Source of the DNA: Diplosphaera chodatii | Lineage: Eukaryota > Chlorophyta > Trebouxiophyceae > Prasiolales > Stichococcaceae | Length of the DNA stretch: 64,000 nt | Assembly: GCA_032358165.1 (NCBI GenBank) | Contig: JAALGY010000016.1 | Span: forward strand, 310,001 to 374,000 | Direction: 5' to 3' | Shown here: positions 1-12,600 of the stretch, one piece after another | Numbering within the stretch: the first letter of the stretch is position 1 | How the letters are laid out: the number at the start of each line of letters is the position of its first letter | Notes under the pieces: generated by a model | What the model was told of the DNA's origin: nothing | Seen by the model: only the letters and a program-made list of their open reading frames with translations | Databases searched by the model: none | Made by a program: the position numbers and the translations under genes

Positions 1-3000
1 GCGATGGAGGCGATGCCGCTGGTGATGGAGCCCGAGTCCCGCTTCTATGCGGACGGCCCCGTAGTGGTGCTGGACTTCCAGTCGCTGTACCCCAGCCAGA
101 TCATCGCCTACAACCTGTGCTTCAGGTGGCGGCTGCTGCAGCGCTGCTGCTTTTGCATCTGCCATCATTCACCCTGCCCTTTATATGACAACGCACCCGC
201 GCCATTGATGGTGGCAAGCCAATGCTGTGGGCTGGCACTGGATCTCAAGGTGTGAAGTCTGCATCGTGATGATAGAGTGGCGTGGTTGGCACGCTGCCAA
301 ACAGGTGATCAAAAATGACATGCTCCATTGATCTGTGGTGCAGCACCTGCATGGGACGTCCGTCACATGCTGCAGCGGCCGCGGACACGGACAACGCGCC
401 GCGCCTGGGGGCGCTGTCCCTGGCGCTGCCTGACGGCACGCTCGCGGGCGGCCTGGCGCCCGAGAAGTGAGCAGATGCGGTGTCTAGGGCTTTCAGCCAT
501 GCGCCAGAGGCGTCCACTGCTGTTGGGAAATCATTGCTGTTGCCATCACAAGGTGTCTGCTATATCCGCTTCTGCGTGGTCAGGAAATCCGGGACGTCCA
601 CGCAAGACCACAGTTGTGATTTGTCAGCAGGCGCAGCACGGCTGCTGAGCAGTTGCGACCTGATGTACAGCACAAGGGCGTGTCGTGGCATGCAGGCTGG
701 TGGTGGCGCCCAACGGCGTCGCGTTTGCGCCGGCCAGCGTGCGGCCGGGGGTGCTGCCCCGCATGCTGGACGAAATCCTGTCCACCCGCATCATGGTCAA
801 GGTGCGGGTGCTGGGCCCGCCAATGCTGCTGTATGCAGCGGGCACCTATCCCGCAAGCTGGCCTAGGAGACCAGCATCGACTGCCAGCTATGCCAGTTAC
901 CACAGGGTAGCATTCCAGCACGGCAAGTTCCCCGAACTGGCGCAACATGACTCATGATGCTGTGGCTCGGCAGGGTTAATTCAAGATGTGGCATTGTGTG
1001 CGCAGGCGGCCATGAAGCGGGCGGCGCCAGGCGCCAAGGTGCTGCAGCGGGTGCTCAACGCGCGCCAGTTCTGCCTCAAGCTCATCGCCAACGTGACGTA
1101 CGGCTACGCCGCCGCCGGCTTCTCGGGGCGCATGCCCATGGCGGAGCTGGCCGACGCCATCGTGCAGGTGGCCTCAGTCCACAACCATCTAGCATATGTA
1201 CATATTCATCCCAGCAGTTCTGTTGACAAAGCTCAGCGTGGTTCGAAGGTGTGCAAAGCAGATGCTATCAGCAGCAGGTAGTCGGCTGTTTGCGATTCAC
1301 AGTAGCTGTGCTGCAGTCTGGGCGGGAGACGCTGGAGAACGCCATTCGGCTGGTCAACGGGAAGCCGGAGTGGGCGGCGCACGTGGTGTACGGCGACACA
1401 GACTCCCTGTTCGTGCACCTGCCCGGGCGGTGCGAACACTTCCCAACGCCTGCTGACTCCTCCGCAGCGTCCCGCCTTCACAGGCGTCTGCGAGTGATGA
1501 AAGCACTGCAGCGTGTTTTGAATTAGCCCGCCACCATCGTGGGTGCTTAACCTGCATGCTGTGCAGGAAGTGTCGCCTCTCCTGTTCAGCGTGGTCGCTG
1601 CTGTTGCAGGTCGAGGCTTGAGGCGTGGCGCATCGGCGCAGAGATTGCGGCGCAGGTGACAGCAGACAACCCGCCGCCGGTCACGCTGAAGCTGGAAAAG
1701 GTGCGCAGCTCATGACACAACTGCCCAAGGCCGCTGCCCGAGCCTTGACAGACTTGACAGGTGTTAAGCTGTGACAGCTCATGCAAGTAGCCCCTGAGGA
1801 AATGTCCTCTGCCCACAGGTGTACGACCCCTGCACGCTGCTGACCAAGAAGCGCTACGCCGGGTACATGTACGAGTCGCCGAGCCAGGCCAGCCCCGCCT
1901 GGGATGCCAAGGTCGGTGGCCCTGGTTGTTCTGGGTCCAACCTCCTTCTTCATTGCATGGCAGTCGCCGTCCGTCAGACCTCAGAGCAAGGCAGCGTCAC
2001 TCACATGCGGCACCCCCAGTGATACCAGGCAGCCTGTCCTGTGCACGCCCTGGCGTCAAATGTCTGACTCCTGGACCTGCTGCAGGGCATCGAGACGGTG
2101 CGACGGGACGGCTGCCCGGCGGTGGTGAAGATCCAGGAGCGGGCGATGCGGGTGCTGTTCGAGACCGCCGACCTGTCCGCGGTGCGCGCCTACCTGCAGC
2201 GCCAGTGGACCAAGATCCTGGCCGGCCGCGTCAGCCTCCAGGACTTTGTGTTCGCCAAGGAGGTGACCGCCGATGCGTGAGACGGCGCCCTGCACCGCCT
2301 GCATGCTGCAAACCACTGCCCAGCCAGTTGCAGTGGTCATCTGTGTGCGGAGGTGCATACAAGCTGGGAGACGCTCTGAGCATCAGAGGTCAGGACCCTG
2401 AAGTTTCGTGCGTTCAAGTCAATACCTTTCGTGTCATGCTTCGTCCACACCCTGACTTGGTATCCAGCTGACGAGTGCTGCTGTGGTACGAGGAGGTGCG
2501 GCTGGGGACGTACATCAATGCGCCGCCGGCGGCGTGCGTGGCGGCGCGGGCGGCGCAGGAGGACCCCCGCGCCGAGCCGGCCTTCGGCGAGCGCGTGCCC
2601 TACGTCGTCGTCTGCGGCGCTCCAAGTGAGTAGCCTGAGCCTGCGCACTGCCATGCTGCTTAGCATGCTGTCTGGGCACACAGGTCTGCACAGGCACTCT
2701 GCTTGTGGCTCGTCAGCAGCTGGAGGCTCAATCAGCACGCTGCTGGAAGGCTCAGCCGGTCGTGGGGGACTGCTGCTATTGCTATGGGATTGCCAACGTG
2801 GGCAGCTGCAGGCACAGGACTTGATCCCTCAAGAAAGCATGACTTCTCATGATTGACATTGACCATTTGCTACACCTGTGCGCCTCAGGCTCGCGGCTGA
2901 TGGATGTGGTGGTGGCGCCGCGGGCGCTGGTGGAGGCCGGCGGGCGGTACCGCCTCAACGCCCAGTACTACATCACCAAGCAGATCAACCCCGCCATCGC

Positions 3001-4082
3001 GCGCGTCCTGCAGCTGGTCGGCGCCGACGTGCCCGCCTGGTGCGGCGCGCTGCGTGTCCCTGCTGCCGCCGAGCGGGCCCGACTGCCAGTTGTTTGGGGA
3101 GGGCACCTGTCACCAGGGCGGAGATGAGTGCACTGGAGGCGCCCTTGACTGCCCACTGCTGCTTTGCGCCATGCCATGCCCATCACGAATGTCACTGTGG
3201 ACAGAGCTGTGGTGCGTCGCAGGTTTGCGACGATGCCGCGGCCGCAGCGGCGCCCGCCCCAGAAGCGGCCGCTGCCGCCGCCCTCCCGCCGCACCGCCGG
3301 CACCATCGACCGCTACTACCTGTCCAGCCACTGCGCGGTGCGCCCCCCCACCCTGTGGCACATGCAGCCTCGTGGTTGCTGAGCGCTGTGGCTGACCTAG
3401 AATGTGCCAGCCGCCTGCAGGGTCCACTGTGTTGCAGCAGCCATCAGCCCGCTGCTCAAGCGGCGCGGCAGGATGCGGGCAACAGGCAGCCTCTTTGTGC
3501 GCGCGGTGTGATGTGATCGACAGTGACACAGCGGCCAGCACGGGGGTCATGGGTCGCAGTGTTTCACATGTGCAGGTGTGCGACGCGCTGACGCGGGCGG
3601 AGCAGCCGCTGTGCCCCAGGTGCCTCGCGCGTCCGCAGCTGGCGGTCGCGGTGCTGCAGAGCCGCGTCGTCGGCCTCGACACCGCCCACGCCCGCCTGGT
3701 GCAGGTGGTACTGAGGTTCAAGCCACAGAAGTGCAGCCTGTGGCCTGCAGACAGGTTGCAACCTCTATTGTAGTCTGTGGGCCTTGTCCTGTGTCAGCAA
3801 TGACGTCGCCTGCATACCGAACGCATCACACCCTGGCCGCAGCAACCTTGTCTCCGGACACCTTGAAGCATTCTGATAGATGGCAGGCGACCTGTGGCAC
3901 TGATGCTGCAGATATGCGGGCACTGCGGAGGCGGCGGCGGGCGGGCGGCGATCACGGGCCCCGGCGGCATCGTGTGCGACAGCCTGGACTGCTCGGCCTA
4001 CTTTGAGCGGCGGAAGACGGTGTGGGAGGCGGCCACGGCGCGGGCGCAGCTGCAGGCGGCCCTGGCGGTGCTGCCAGACTGA
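1..4082 (+). CDS. REV3: DNA polymerase zeta catalytic subunit, C-terminal half (5' end outside window)
   Basis: Family-B translesion DNA polymerase; REV3 extends mismatched or damaged primer ends in the nucleus. Exons I can place: 1-125, 344-466, 696-801, 1006-1167, 1317-1429, 1610-1700, 1819-1911, 2086-2262, one at about 2475-2626, one starting at 2889, one ending at 3337, then 3576-3704 and 3912-4082. Visible motifs: DFQSLYPSQIIAYN (polymerase motif A), KLIANVTYGY (motif B) and YGDTDSLF (motif C with catalytic aspartates), then KKRYAGYMYE. The C-terminus carries both metal motifs: CysA as HCAVCDAL...CPRC and CysB as CGHC...CDSLDC. CysB is the Fe-S motif that contacts the POLD2-type B-subunit. 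The join at 125/344 gives CFSTCMGR, matching the conserved REV3 continuation, so the splicing is well supported. The N-terminal part lies upstream of base 1. REV3 is preferred over POLD1 because of the motif wording and the C-terminal spacing. Confidence 0.95.
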
Positions 4083-4644
4083 CGCTCAACCAAGCCATTG
4101 CTCAACTTGGTTGCCAAGACGGCTGGCGCAGGTTGGATAACACTGCCAATGCTGCGGTGCTAAGCGGTGTCGTGAGAATAACAGTGGCGACTGGCATTTG
4201 CCAACGTACCTACAGGCCATTATAGTTACCGTTATGGACAGGGGCGAATGTAGACATAAGATCTGGGGGACACTTTGAACACTGAACTGGGGAGGTGCCA
4301 GGTCTGGGACTGCTGTTGCAAGAAAGCATATGGAGGGGTGTGACTATCTCGCAAGCTGGCTTACGGCCAATCGTGGCAGCATGGAAGCATACAGGAGTTA
4401 TAGTTGCTGAAACATTGCGGAAGCTAGGGTGAGCTGGTGTCTGGTTGGTCGGGTTTGTGATTTTCGTGCTTTCGTCCAGTCTCGTTTGCTTCAATAGCAG
4501 GATTACAATGGAGGACAATCGGGAAGTGTCCAATACGACATGCCAGAGTGTACAGACTGCAGTCTACAGCCAACTACAATGAGGTGCTGATTGGTTCAGT
4601 GGCAATGCTATGCTCCCTGCTGTACACAGTCACTTGACCAATAT
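4083..4644. other. convergent intergenic region, 3' ends of REV3 and Hsp20
   Basis: No coding signal was recognised. It lies between the REV3 stop and the Hsp20 stop on the opposite strand, so it should hold both 3' untranslated regions. The base composition drops compared with the exons, which fits untranslated DNA. A TTACA at 4503-4507, which reads TGTAA on the minus strand, is a candidate Hsp20 polyadenylation signal. Confidence 0.6.
4503..4507 (-). terminator. putative polyadenylation signal (TGTAA) of Hsp20
   Basis: TGTAA on the minus strand, about 140 bases past the Hsp20 stop codon. TGTAA is the usual green-algal poly(A) signal. Position and motif fit, but a five-base match alone is weak evidence. 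Confidence 0.4.
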
Positions 4645-5921
4645 CTATGCCTGCTCGCCGGCGTCTGTCTGCACATCGAACCAGTCGTCGATGGGCACGT
4701 CGGTGGTCTCCGGCTCCGCCGGCTTGGTGCGCTTGATCATGACCGTCAGCACGCCGTCGCGGAAGCGCGCAGTAATGCCGCTCAGGTCCGCGTCCTCTGG
4801 GAGCTGCACGGCAAGCAACACAGGTGTGTGAGGTCCACTCAAGCGCGACGCCTTGCCGCTTGACAGCAACAGCGCAACTAGGTGTGCAGGGCTGTGCCAG
4901 ACAGATAGTACGGGGTGAATGCCACGCGAAGGGGGCAGCAGCACACCTGGAATGTGCGGCGGAAGTTGCCAAAGCGGCGCTCCATCCGGCGCCGGCGCTG
5001 CTGCTGGTCCTCGGACATCTGCGGCGCGGCGCGGGTGCCGCTGATGGTCAGCATGCGGTCGTCCTTGTTGGCCTGCACCTGTATCGACAGCGCAGGAACG
5101 TAAAGTCAGCACAGCCTGCATCCAGCTGTCAGCAGGTACAGACAGACAGTCGGACACTGGGGACGTGATGCTGGCGCAGGCCTGCATGAGACTGGTGTGC
5201 AGCAGCAGTGCACCAGACAGCAGCGCGGTGGCTGGTGACGTCGCAGGTGGCGCCGGAGGAAGTTCCCAAGTTCCCAAGTTCCCACCTTGGTGTCCGCCTT
5301 GGACACGCCGGGCAGGTCGGCGGTGAAGGTGTAGGTGTCGGCGTCCTGGATGATGTCCACGGGCAGGAACATGGCCATGCCGCCCGCGGTGCTGCCGGTG
5401 TCGACGTTGCCCACCCACTTCTCAAAGTCCTGCCAGGGAGCAGGCACACCGTGTCAGGTTGCTGCGCAGGTGATGGTGTCGACCTAACCCCGGCATCAGG
5501 GGACAGCATGCACGACAGCAATGCAGCCGATGCACACGCGCGCAGCAGAAGCCTTGAGCAGAGCCCGATACTGATGTGATGGAACAGCGCTGCAGAGCAA
5601 TGCAAGGAGAAGCACACAGGAATGCACCTTCATCATGTTCTGGAGGTCTGCGGGGGAGACACCCATGCCGAAGCCACCGAAGCCGGGGCCGCCCATGTTG
5701 AACTGCGGCCCGCAGAAGCCCTGCGGCCGGCACGACTGTGGGCGGGCTCGCCGGAAGCGCTGCGACTGCTGGAAGCGGTTGCCACCGAAGCTCCCGCCGC
5801 TGGCATTCTGGATGATGAGGCGCTGCGGCTGTGCAGAGCGCGAGCCCCTGGCGGTGTGTCGACCGGCTGCGAACTGTGATGCTGCCGCACGAGCGGCGGG
5901 TGCCATGACCTGCGCCATCAT
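4645..5921 (-). CDS. chloroplast-targeted small heat-shock protein (Hsp20 / alpha-crystallin)
   Basis: ATP-independent holdase chaperone. Exons on the minus strand are 5921-5628, 5429-5286, 5078-4947 and 4803-4645; all phases close, giving about 240 residues. The N-terminus, starting MMAQVMAPAARAAA, is rich in Ala, Arg and Ser and looks like a plastid transit peptide, followed by a Gly/Phe-rich segment. Then comes the alpha-crystallin domain: FLPVDIIQDADTYTFTADLP, a V-DDRMLTISG strand and the conserved FRDGVLTVMIKR near the C-terminus. The chosen start is the first of two adjacent ATGs (5921 or 5918), placed where the transit-like sequence begins; an ATG at 5996 is also in frame. Most similar in layout to the algal HSP22 plastid type. 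It is convergent with REV3 and divergent from the F-box gene. I saw no perfect heat-shock element in the upstream 500 bases. Confidence 0.93.
5262..5285. repeat. short tandem repeat, three AAGTTCCC units, in Hsp20 intron 2
   Basis: Three near-perfect 8-base units lie directly against the 5' splice site of Hsp20 exon 2, which ends at 5286 on the minus strand. The repeat occupies the first bases of the intron. It may be a slippage product. Confidence 0.75.
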
Positions 5922-6422
5922 GCTGCCTGCGCGGCTGGGTGCGTGACCTGAGAGCTGGTGATCGAGGGGTATAGGTGTTCCGAGAGTAGAGAGCACTGTT
6001 GTTAGAGAGAGGCGAGTGAGAGCGAGAACAGCAAAGTGGCTGGGTGCGCCGTGTCGCCGCGCTTATGAGGCGGTGCAGTGCGGTGCTGTCTTGCGACAGC
6101 ACATGCGATCATCTTACGGGAGGGCCCGACAGCCATGCATCAGGGTTTTGGGGACTGCCTGCCGTGTCATACCCTTGGCGTCCTCCAGGGGATTGCATAG
6201 TACAATATCTCGTACTCCCTCGCTCGCCTGACGACGTCGAAGGACACCGACCAACTGAGTCAGACGACCGTCTTGCTTCACTTTGACGCATCCTGTTGCT
6301 GCAGAACTGCAGTGCCACAGGGTTACAATGGCTGCGTGAGGGCCCGCCGGCCGCAACGCTCGGCTGGCGGGCGATTGGGAGCGAGTGACTGGGGAGAGTG
6401 TGCAGGGCACATTTCAGCTGGG
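5922..6422. promoter_or_regulatory. divergent promoter region between Hsp20 and the F-box LRR gene
   Basis: About 500 bases between two divergent start codons, so it should hold both promoters and 5' untranslated regions. I found no canonical TATA box and no perfect GAAnnTTC heat-shock element. Confidence 0.5.
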
Positions 6423-8947
6423 ATGGCAGCGGGGCCATTCTACTGCGCGGACGGGCACGAGGATGTCCTGCGGGCCGTGTTTGAGCGCGTCGGCGATGCG
6501 GAGTACAGGTGCGCCCCGTCAGCTGGTCGGGACCTGATTGCGTTTGCCGACCAGTCTCTTGCCGGCCTCGGGTGCGCAGTCTGTGCCGCGGTGGAAGCTA
6601 CACCCCCGGCAATGGCCTACATATGGGCAACATGTCACGATCAGCGGCTAGCAGTGGCCTGCTTACCCGCGCTGGTGCAGCACTTGTGCCGGATAAGCGT
6701 CTCAAGATACTTTAGGGCTGGCCTTGGAAGCTAGGCTGCTGTTGCCGGTGCCAGCTGCAGCGCTTGAAGTGTTCCAGCAACGATGCATGTGCAGTCCTTG
6801 TGTAAGCAGCCGGCCAGGAGAGTTCTAGCCGTCCGCGGGCCGTTCCCAAGTCTTGTATAGTGCACCTTCAGTGGTGCAGACCAGGGGTGCAAGCCAGAGT
6901 TGCGCAGCGAGAAGGTTCCCCCGTACTTGCATTCTTTGGCTGACGTCGCCTCGCCTGTTGTCATGACCGGCGTGCCGCCCTGTTTGGGATGGTCCAGTCT
7001 GCCACGCCCAGCATGCAGCTCTGGGCTGACATGGGTCAGCTTCTGCTGCCGCGCCTGCCAGCCTGCTTCTGGGATGCATAGCCTGGGCACTTGCGCATTG
7101 CAGGCGTCGTGTGCTACCGCTGGTGTGCAAGCCGTGGGCGGCTGCATGCCAGGGACCGGGGCCGCTGTGGCGGTCAATCACCATTGATGCAGACGCCCAT
7201 GCTGCCGCCAATGCAGGGCGCCGCCTCCGCTGGGCCCAGGTACTCAGTGATACGACTGTCATCGAGTCTGCTGTGTGGTCGAGCCCTGTGCAGCAGCCAG
7301 TAGCACCTGGTCATGTTTTGTTGCCTCAGTCTCTGTTGCACACTCCAGGCCCGCAAGTGGGTGGCACAGCGGGCAGCCGGCCTGCAGGAGCTGACGCTGC
7401 GGCCGCGCCATGCGCCGTCCGCGGGAGCCATCGCGCCGCTGTGGCCGCGCCTCGCTGGCAGCCTCAGGGCGTTGGACCTCAGCCTTGAGCGCGAGCTGCC
7501 GGATTGCAAGCCGCAGGTGGGTAGACCCAGCTTGTCCTGCTTCTTTCAGCTGGCAAGCAGGCATCTGCTCATGTGAAGCGTCCCACCACCCTTGGTGACC
7601 AGGCTGCCATACATAGACATTCAATGTTCTGGCACGCAGGACGACTTGGCTGGCCTGAGCAGCCTGACAGCACTAGAGTCGCTGCGGCTGACGGGGCCCT
7701 CTACGCCGCCGTGCCGTGTGTCGGCGGGGCTGGCTGCCGGTTTGGCGCCCCTCGTTCAGCTGCAGGTGTGTACGCACTTCACACCTGCTGGCCTTGGGTG
7801 CTCCCGAGTGCTGGTCTGCCCCTCTGCTGGGAACGGCGCTCACGCACCGCCCTGCACCCGCGCAGGAGCTGAGCCTGAAGCTGCAGGCGTGCCCCTTCAC
7901 CATGCTGCGTCCCGACTTGCCCGGCGTGCTGTTGGGCGCGCTCGTCAACCTGCGCGCTTTGGACCTGGACCTCGCCAGCTTCGCGCCCCCTGTGGCACAG
8001 TCAGCAGAGGGTGCGCGCCCACCAGTCTGCGTTAATTTGTCGCAGCCCTAGATGGCTGCTGCATGTGATATAGACCTTGGCGGGCAAGATAAACACATAA
8101 GTATCCTTGGGCCATGGCGCCGTCCTCACTGGAACATGCTTCTTGGGACAGGTGAGGATGGGGATGTGGTGCCGCCCTCTCCTGCGACGCACGCTGCCGG
8201 CGGCAACATGCTGCCCGCTTGCATCACGCGCCTCACCAAGCTGCAGGAGCTGCGGCTGGCCGGCGACTGGCGCCGCCCCAAGGTGCCTCTCCACCGTGCT
8301 GCATGCACCTGGTTCCTCCCCGGAAGTATCCAGTGTAGACGCGCATGTCTTTGTGCTTATCAGCCCTTTGCTCATTTGATGCGGCCCTGCCGACAGGTTG
8401 TGCTGCCAGAGGGCTTTGGCGCGCTTCCCGCACTGCGAAAGGTGCAGCTGGCCACCCTGTACCTTGGTCGCGAGGGCGCGTCCCGCTCGGGGTACACGCC
8501 ACCTCCGCAGCCGGCGCCCAGAGCGCTGGCACAGCTGTCGCTGCTGGATTGCACCGGCGACTTCCCCTTTGGCTCTGGCATGGACCGCCTGCGCACCCTG
8601 TGAGTTGCCATCCTGCTGTTGTCTGCTTGACTTCGCTTGCCGTCAACAGCTCAGCCCGTGACAGCAGGGCAGGTATGGAGTGCCACTTATCAGGGTCTAT
8701 GTGTCAATTGAGTCGGTGCCCAGGAGGTCGATCACCATTCTCAACCCGCCGTGCATACTGCAGGCGCCTGGAAGCGTGTGATGAGATGCACATGGCGGCG
8801 TCAGCGCAGCAGTCGCTGCGCGATGCTCGCCGCCTGGAGGCGAGTGTTGTGATAAGCGATGCCACCCTGGAGCATCTGCCGGCGTTTCTGGACGGCTTGC
8901 CCAGCAGTGTGCACCTGTCAGCGAAGCCGCGCCCCACCCAGGAGTGA
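6423..8947 (+). CDS. F-box-like leucine-rich-repeat protein
   Basis: Probable substrate-recognition subunit of an SCF ubiquitin ligase, inferred from family layout. Exons: 6423-6508, 7104-7239, 7349-7516, 7640-7765, 7866-8010, 8152-8282, 8397-8599 and 8764-8947; phases close throughout. The first splice joins VLRAVFERVGDAEYR to RRVLPLVCKPWAAAC, which matches the second half of an F-box, followed by LWRSITID, the usual F-box exit sequence. After this come degenerate LRRs such as LVNLRALDLDL, LTKLQELRLAG and LPALRKVQL, and the protein ends ...RPTQE. It is about 390 residues, small for this family. The F-box is weak at its N-terminal end, so it could also be an LRR protein with only a relic F-box. 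Substrate unknown. Confidence 0.75.
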
Positions 8948-9665
8948 ATGGCCTGCTGTCCAGGCTATGGCGGCTGCTTTTGCGCAGTCGCGCAGTGTGA
9001 CACTGAAGATGGGAGATGATGAGACCCCTAAAGTTTTGTGTGTGAGCGAGCGGCCCTCCGGCATCAAAAGGCCATGTCAGGAGCGGAGTACGATGATGAG
9101 GAACTTGTCTACATGTGGCGAGCGAGACCTGGGAACTGTGTGCACTACAGCGCAGTGCTTTGTGAGCAGCGGCCTGACGTCAGCAGAGAGTGAGATGCGG
9201 TGTCTGCATGTCTAGAGTGGCATGTGTGTATCAGCTGTGTCTCGAGGTTCCCTGCAGATGCGTGAGCTGCCGATGATCTTGTTGTGCTGGTCGTGCACTG
9301 TTCGCAACCGCAGTCTACTGCGGCTTGCGAAGCAGCTCCTGACAGCAACTATTTAGGGTCCTGTACTTGACAACGATAGATGTAAACCTAGCAGCGGCGA
9401 ATGTTCAACTTCCCGTTTGAACACAGCGTGATAGACAGCAGGCCTCGACAAGATCAGGCACCCCTCTCGATTGTACGATGTGAACACTGCAGTCTTGCAG
9501 CCGCTCGGCCTGCCCAATCAAACGCTCTCTTCTGTCCTATTCAACCTTCCCTGCGTCTTCCAGTCCGCACCGCCAAATTTGTCATGGCGCACGTGACCAC
9601 GCGCCCTTTCCTGAACCGCCGAGCAGGCCGCACCCCGCGCAGCAGTTCAACATTGTGAGGTCACC
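8948..9665. other. intergenic region upstream of the ClpD gene
   Basis: Head-to-tail spacing between the F-box gene and ClpD. It should contain the F-box 3' untranslated region and the ClpD promoter. A TGTAA at 9381-9385 could be a poly(A) signal but is 434 bases from the stop. The short frame at 9401-9658 ends before the ClpD ATG and resembles nothing. Confidence 0.5.
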
Positions 9666-12600
9666 ATGTTACTGGCAAGGTGCAACGCAAGGCCAAGGGA
9701 CGTTCCCTGCAGCCCCGCGGTCAACTTCGGCCAGGCTGGTTTCAGGCGAGCGAGGGTTGTTGCACAACGCTCGACACCACTTCATCTACATGCACCATCG
9801 CGCGTCTTTTGGCGGCACTATCGACTGCAAAATGGCTTCACGACGGGCACCAGGCTGCGAGCGACTCGCCACGCAACATCTCGCCGGACTCTTCACAACC
9901 CGACCGTGCGAGCGGTGTTTGAAAAGGTGCGTCTGTGTCTGCACTGTCAGCACTGCGAGCAAATGCAATCGTGTGCTGATGACGATACTTACCCTGACAA
10001 CAAGACTCGGGACCCGCCTCCCAAGGCAGGCCTTGTCAGCACATGTCCGATCGCTGATGAGACGCTGTCGATTCTCATGCACCAGCAGGCCGCAAACAGA
10101 CCTGCTGGTTAGCATGATGATGAAAAACATGCAATGAAACACGTGAGAGTTGGCCAAAGCATCACATGCTCTGCTAGCCCGTGGCTGACCTGCGGTCTAC
10201 TGCATGTGCACAGTTCACGGAGCGCGCCATCAAGACAGTGATGCTGGCGCAGCTGGAAGCAAAGGCCTTCGAGGCGCAGGAGGTGCCCATTATATCTGCT
10301 TGTACGTCGAAGCACTGCAGGGCACCGATGCTGATTGCTACTGCTACCCCGCCCGGCATGCGCCTTGGCGTGCAAAAGCAAGCTTGCATCTTCGCCTGAC
10401 AGGTCGGTACGGAGCATGTTCTGCTGGGCCTCGTAATGGAGGCCACCGCAGCGGCGATGCGGCGCGCCAAGGCAGCAGCGGAATCAGCACCCCAGGCAGC
10501 GGCAGCCAGCCCCGATACCAGCTACCTGGGACTCGGCATTACACAGGAAGCAGCGCACGCTGCCAACGCCTGGGTAAGACTTGTGGAAAGTAGAAGAAGT
10601 GACACCTACCTGGTTGCTGTTATGGCAGTGCTAAGTGCGTCAATATCTGGTGGCTGCATCATACACTTGACCATGTCTGGCAGGTAGTGAGATATTGCCG
10701 GTGGTACCATGCATCAGGTGTGCGGGCAGCGGCGGCGTGCAAGCCGAGGCAAGGGGCCCCGCACCCCGGAGCTCGTGTTCAGCACCAGAGCAAAGCGCGC
10801 CTTCGAGGCAGCTGTTCAGGTTTGTGTGCATATGATAACCCCAACAGCACAGGAAGCGCGGGCATGAACAAGAACACAGCACGCAGATGGTGGTCATGCC
10901 CAAGATGCTGCTGGAGCTGGCTTCTTGCCGCTGAGGCCTGCAGCTGAGGAGGGCCGAGTCACTGCGCTGCAGGAGGCGGCCCGGCTGAGGATGGAGTTTG
11001 TGGGACCCGAGCACCTGGCGATCGCGATCCTGTCGATCGGCGAGTGCGGCGCCTTGCGCGTCCTGGCACGGTGGGTCTGCTCCAGCTGACACTCACAAGC
11101 GAGCAAAACCGCGGGTCATGGCTGTGCTGCGTTGATGGGCTGCATGCTCATCCGAACGTTCTGCTGGTGTTCGGCAGGCTGGGCATCGACCCAGAGGTGA
11201 TCAAGGCGGTGGCGCTGCGGCAGCTGCGGCGTGACCAGGAGGCTTTCGGCGAGCAGAGGCCACCCTCGAGCAGCGACAGCACGGGCCCGCCAGCGAGGCG
11301 AGAGCTGGCAGCGGCGGCAGCAGGCGCTGCGGTAGGCCAGCGCAGCAGCGGCGGCGGCAGCAGCGGTCCCAAGGGTGCGAAGGGCAGCGGCCGCATGCTG
11401 GCGCAGTTCTGCCGGGACCTGTGCGCTGAAGCGCGCTCGGGACGACTGGACCCCGTGAGCAACGCCACACTTGTCTCTCTGCAAGCTTTGCTTGCCGGTC
11501 GTGTGTGACATCTTCGTTGCTTGCTGTCGTACTTGCATGCAAACCACGCTGACAAGGGTCTGCCTGCTCACATTCCTGCACCCCACCCTGGAGCGCAGGT
11601 GGTGGGGCGGGATGCCGAGGTGCAGCGGGTGGTGCAGGTGCTGGGGCGCAAGAGCAAGAGCAGCGCGGTGCTGCTGGGGGAGCCGGGCGTGGGCAAGACC
11701 GCCGTCACGGAGGGCGTCGCCGCCGCCATCGCCTCGGGCGCGCTGCCCGACGGCTCGCCCCTGCCCCGCCACCTGGTGCACTGAAAAGCTCGAGACCCCG
11801 TCATGCCATCATACCCCCGTTCATGCTTCTGTCACATGCTGACTGGCAGTCAAACACATGGAAGGCCGCCTGCAACTCGCAGTATGTAGGTTGAGGTGCC
11901 CTCAGAACACACTTTACGCACACTGAGCAAGACCCTGCTTGTCTATACGCGGCAGTTGACATCCACTGCGAGGCCCAAGGCCCTGTTGCTGACCGGCAGG
12001 CGGGGCGGCGGGTGATGGTGCTGGACGTGGCGCTGCTGGTGGCGGGCGCCCGGGAGCGCGGCGAGCTGGAGTCCCGGGTCACCGGCCTGCTGGCGGACGC
12101 GGCTGCTGCGGGCGACGTCATCCTGATGTGAGCACCGCATCATATCGTCAACCCACACTGCTGCTCGCCCCTTCAGTATGCACCTATGTGCAGCTGTGCA
12201 TGGGATTCGCTGGCTGTTTTCTGCTGCAAGGCTGAAACGCTGCACTCCCGGAGTTCCGCAGGGGTGGTGCAAGCGTGGTCTCGACTCGCTGATGGTCCCA
12301 GATCGCAGCCGTCCAGCCGTGTGCTGCAGGATTGACGAGGTGCACACGCTGGTGGGCGGGGGCCAGACGATGCGCGGCGCCGGTGCCGGGATGGACATTG
12401 CCAACCTGCTGAAGCCGCCGCTGGCGCGGGGGGCCCTGCAGTGCATCGCCGCCACCACACTGGGTAGGCCGCCTCCTGCTTAGGCCGAAACAGCACACAG
12501 CTGAAGCCAGCAGGAGCTCAAAGGCTAGTCAACTGTTCAGCTGGTCAGGTCATGCACTGGATGCTTGTTGGGTAACTCCTTAGGTGCGCTTGCCAAACAG

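Noticed and set aside
9401..9658. Possible upstream start for ClpD
   Set aside because: The frame ends in a stop just before the ATG at 9666, and the 9666 frame gives a transit-like sequence that continues into the Clp-N domain.
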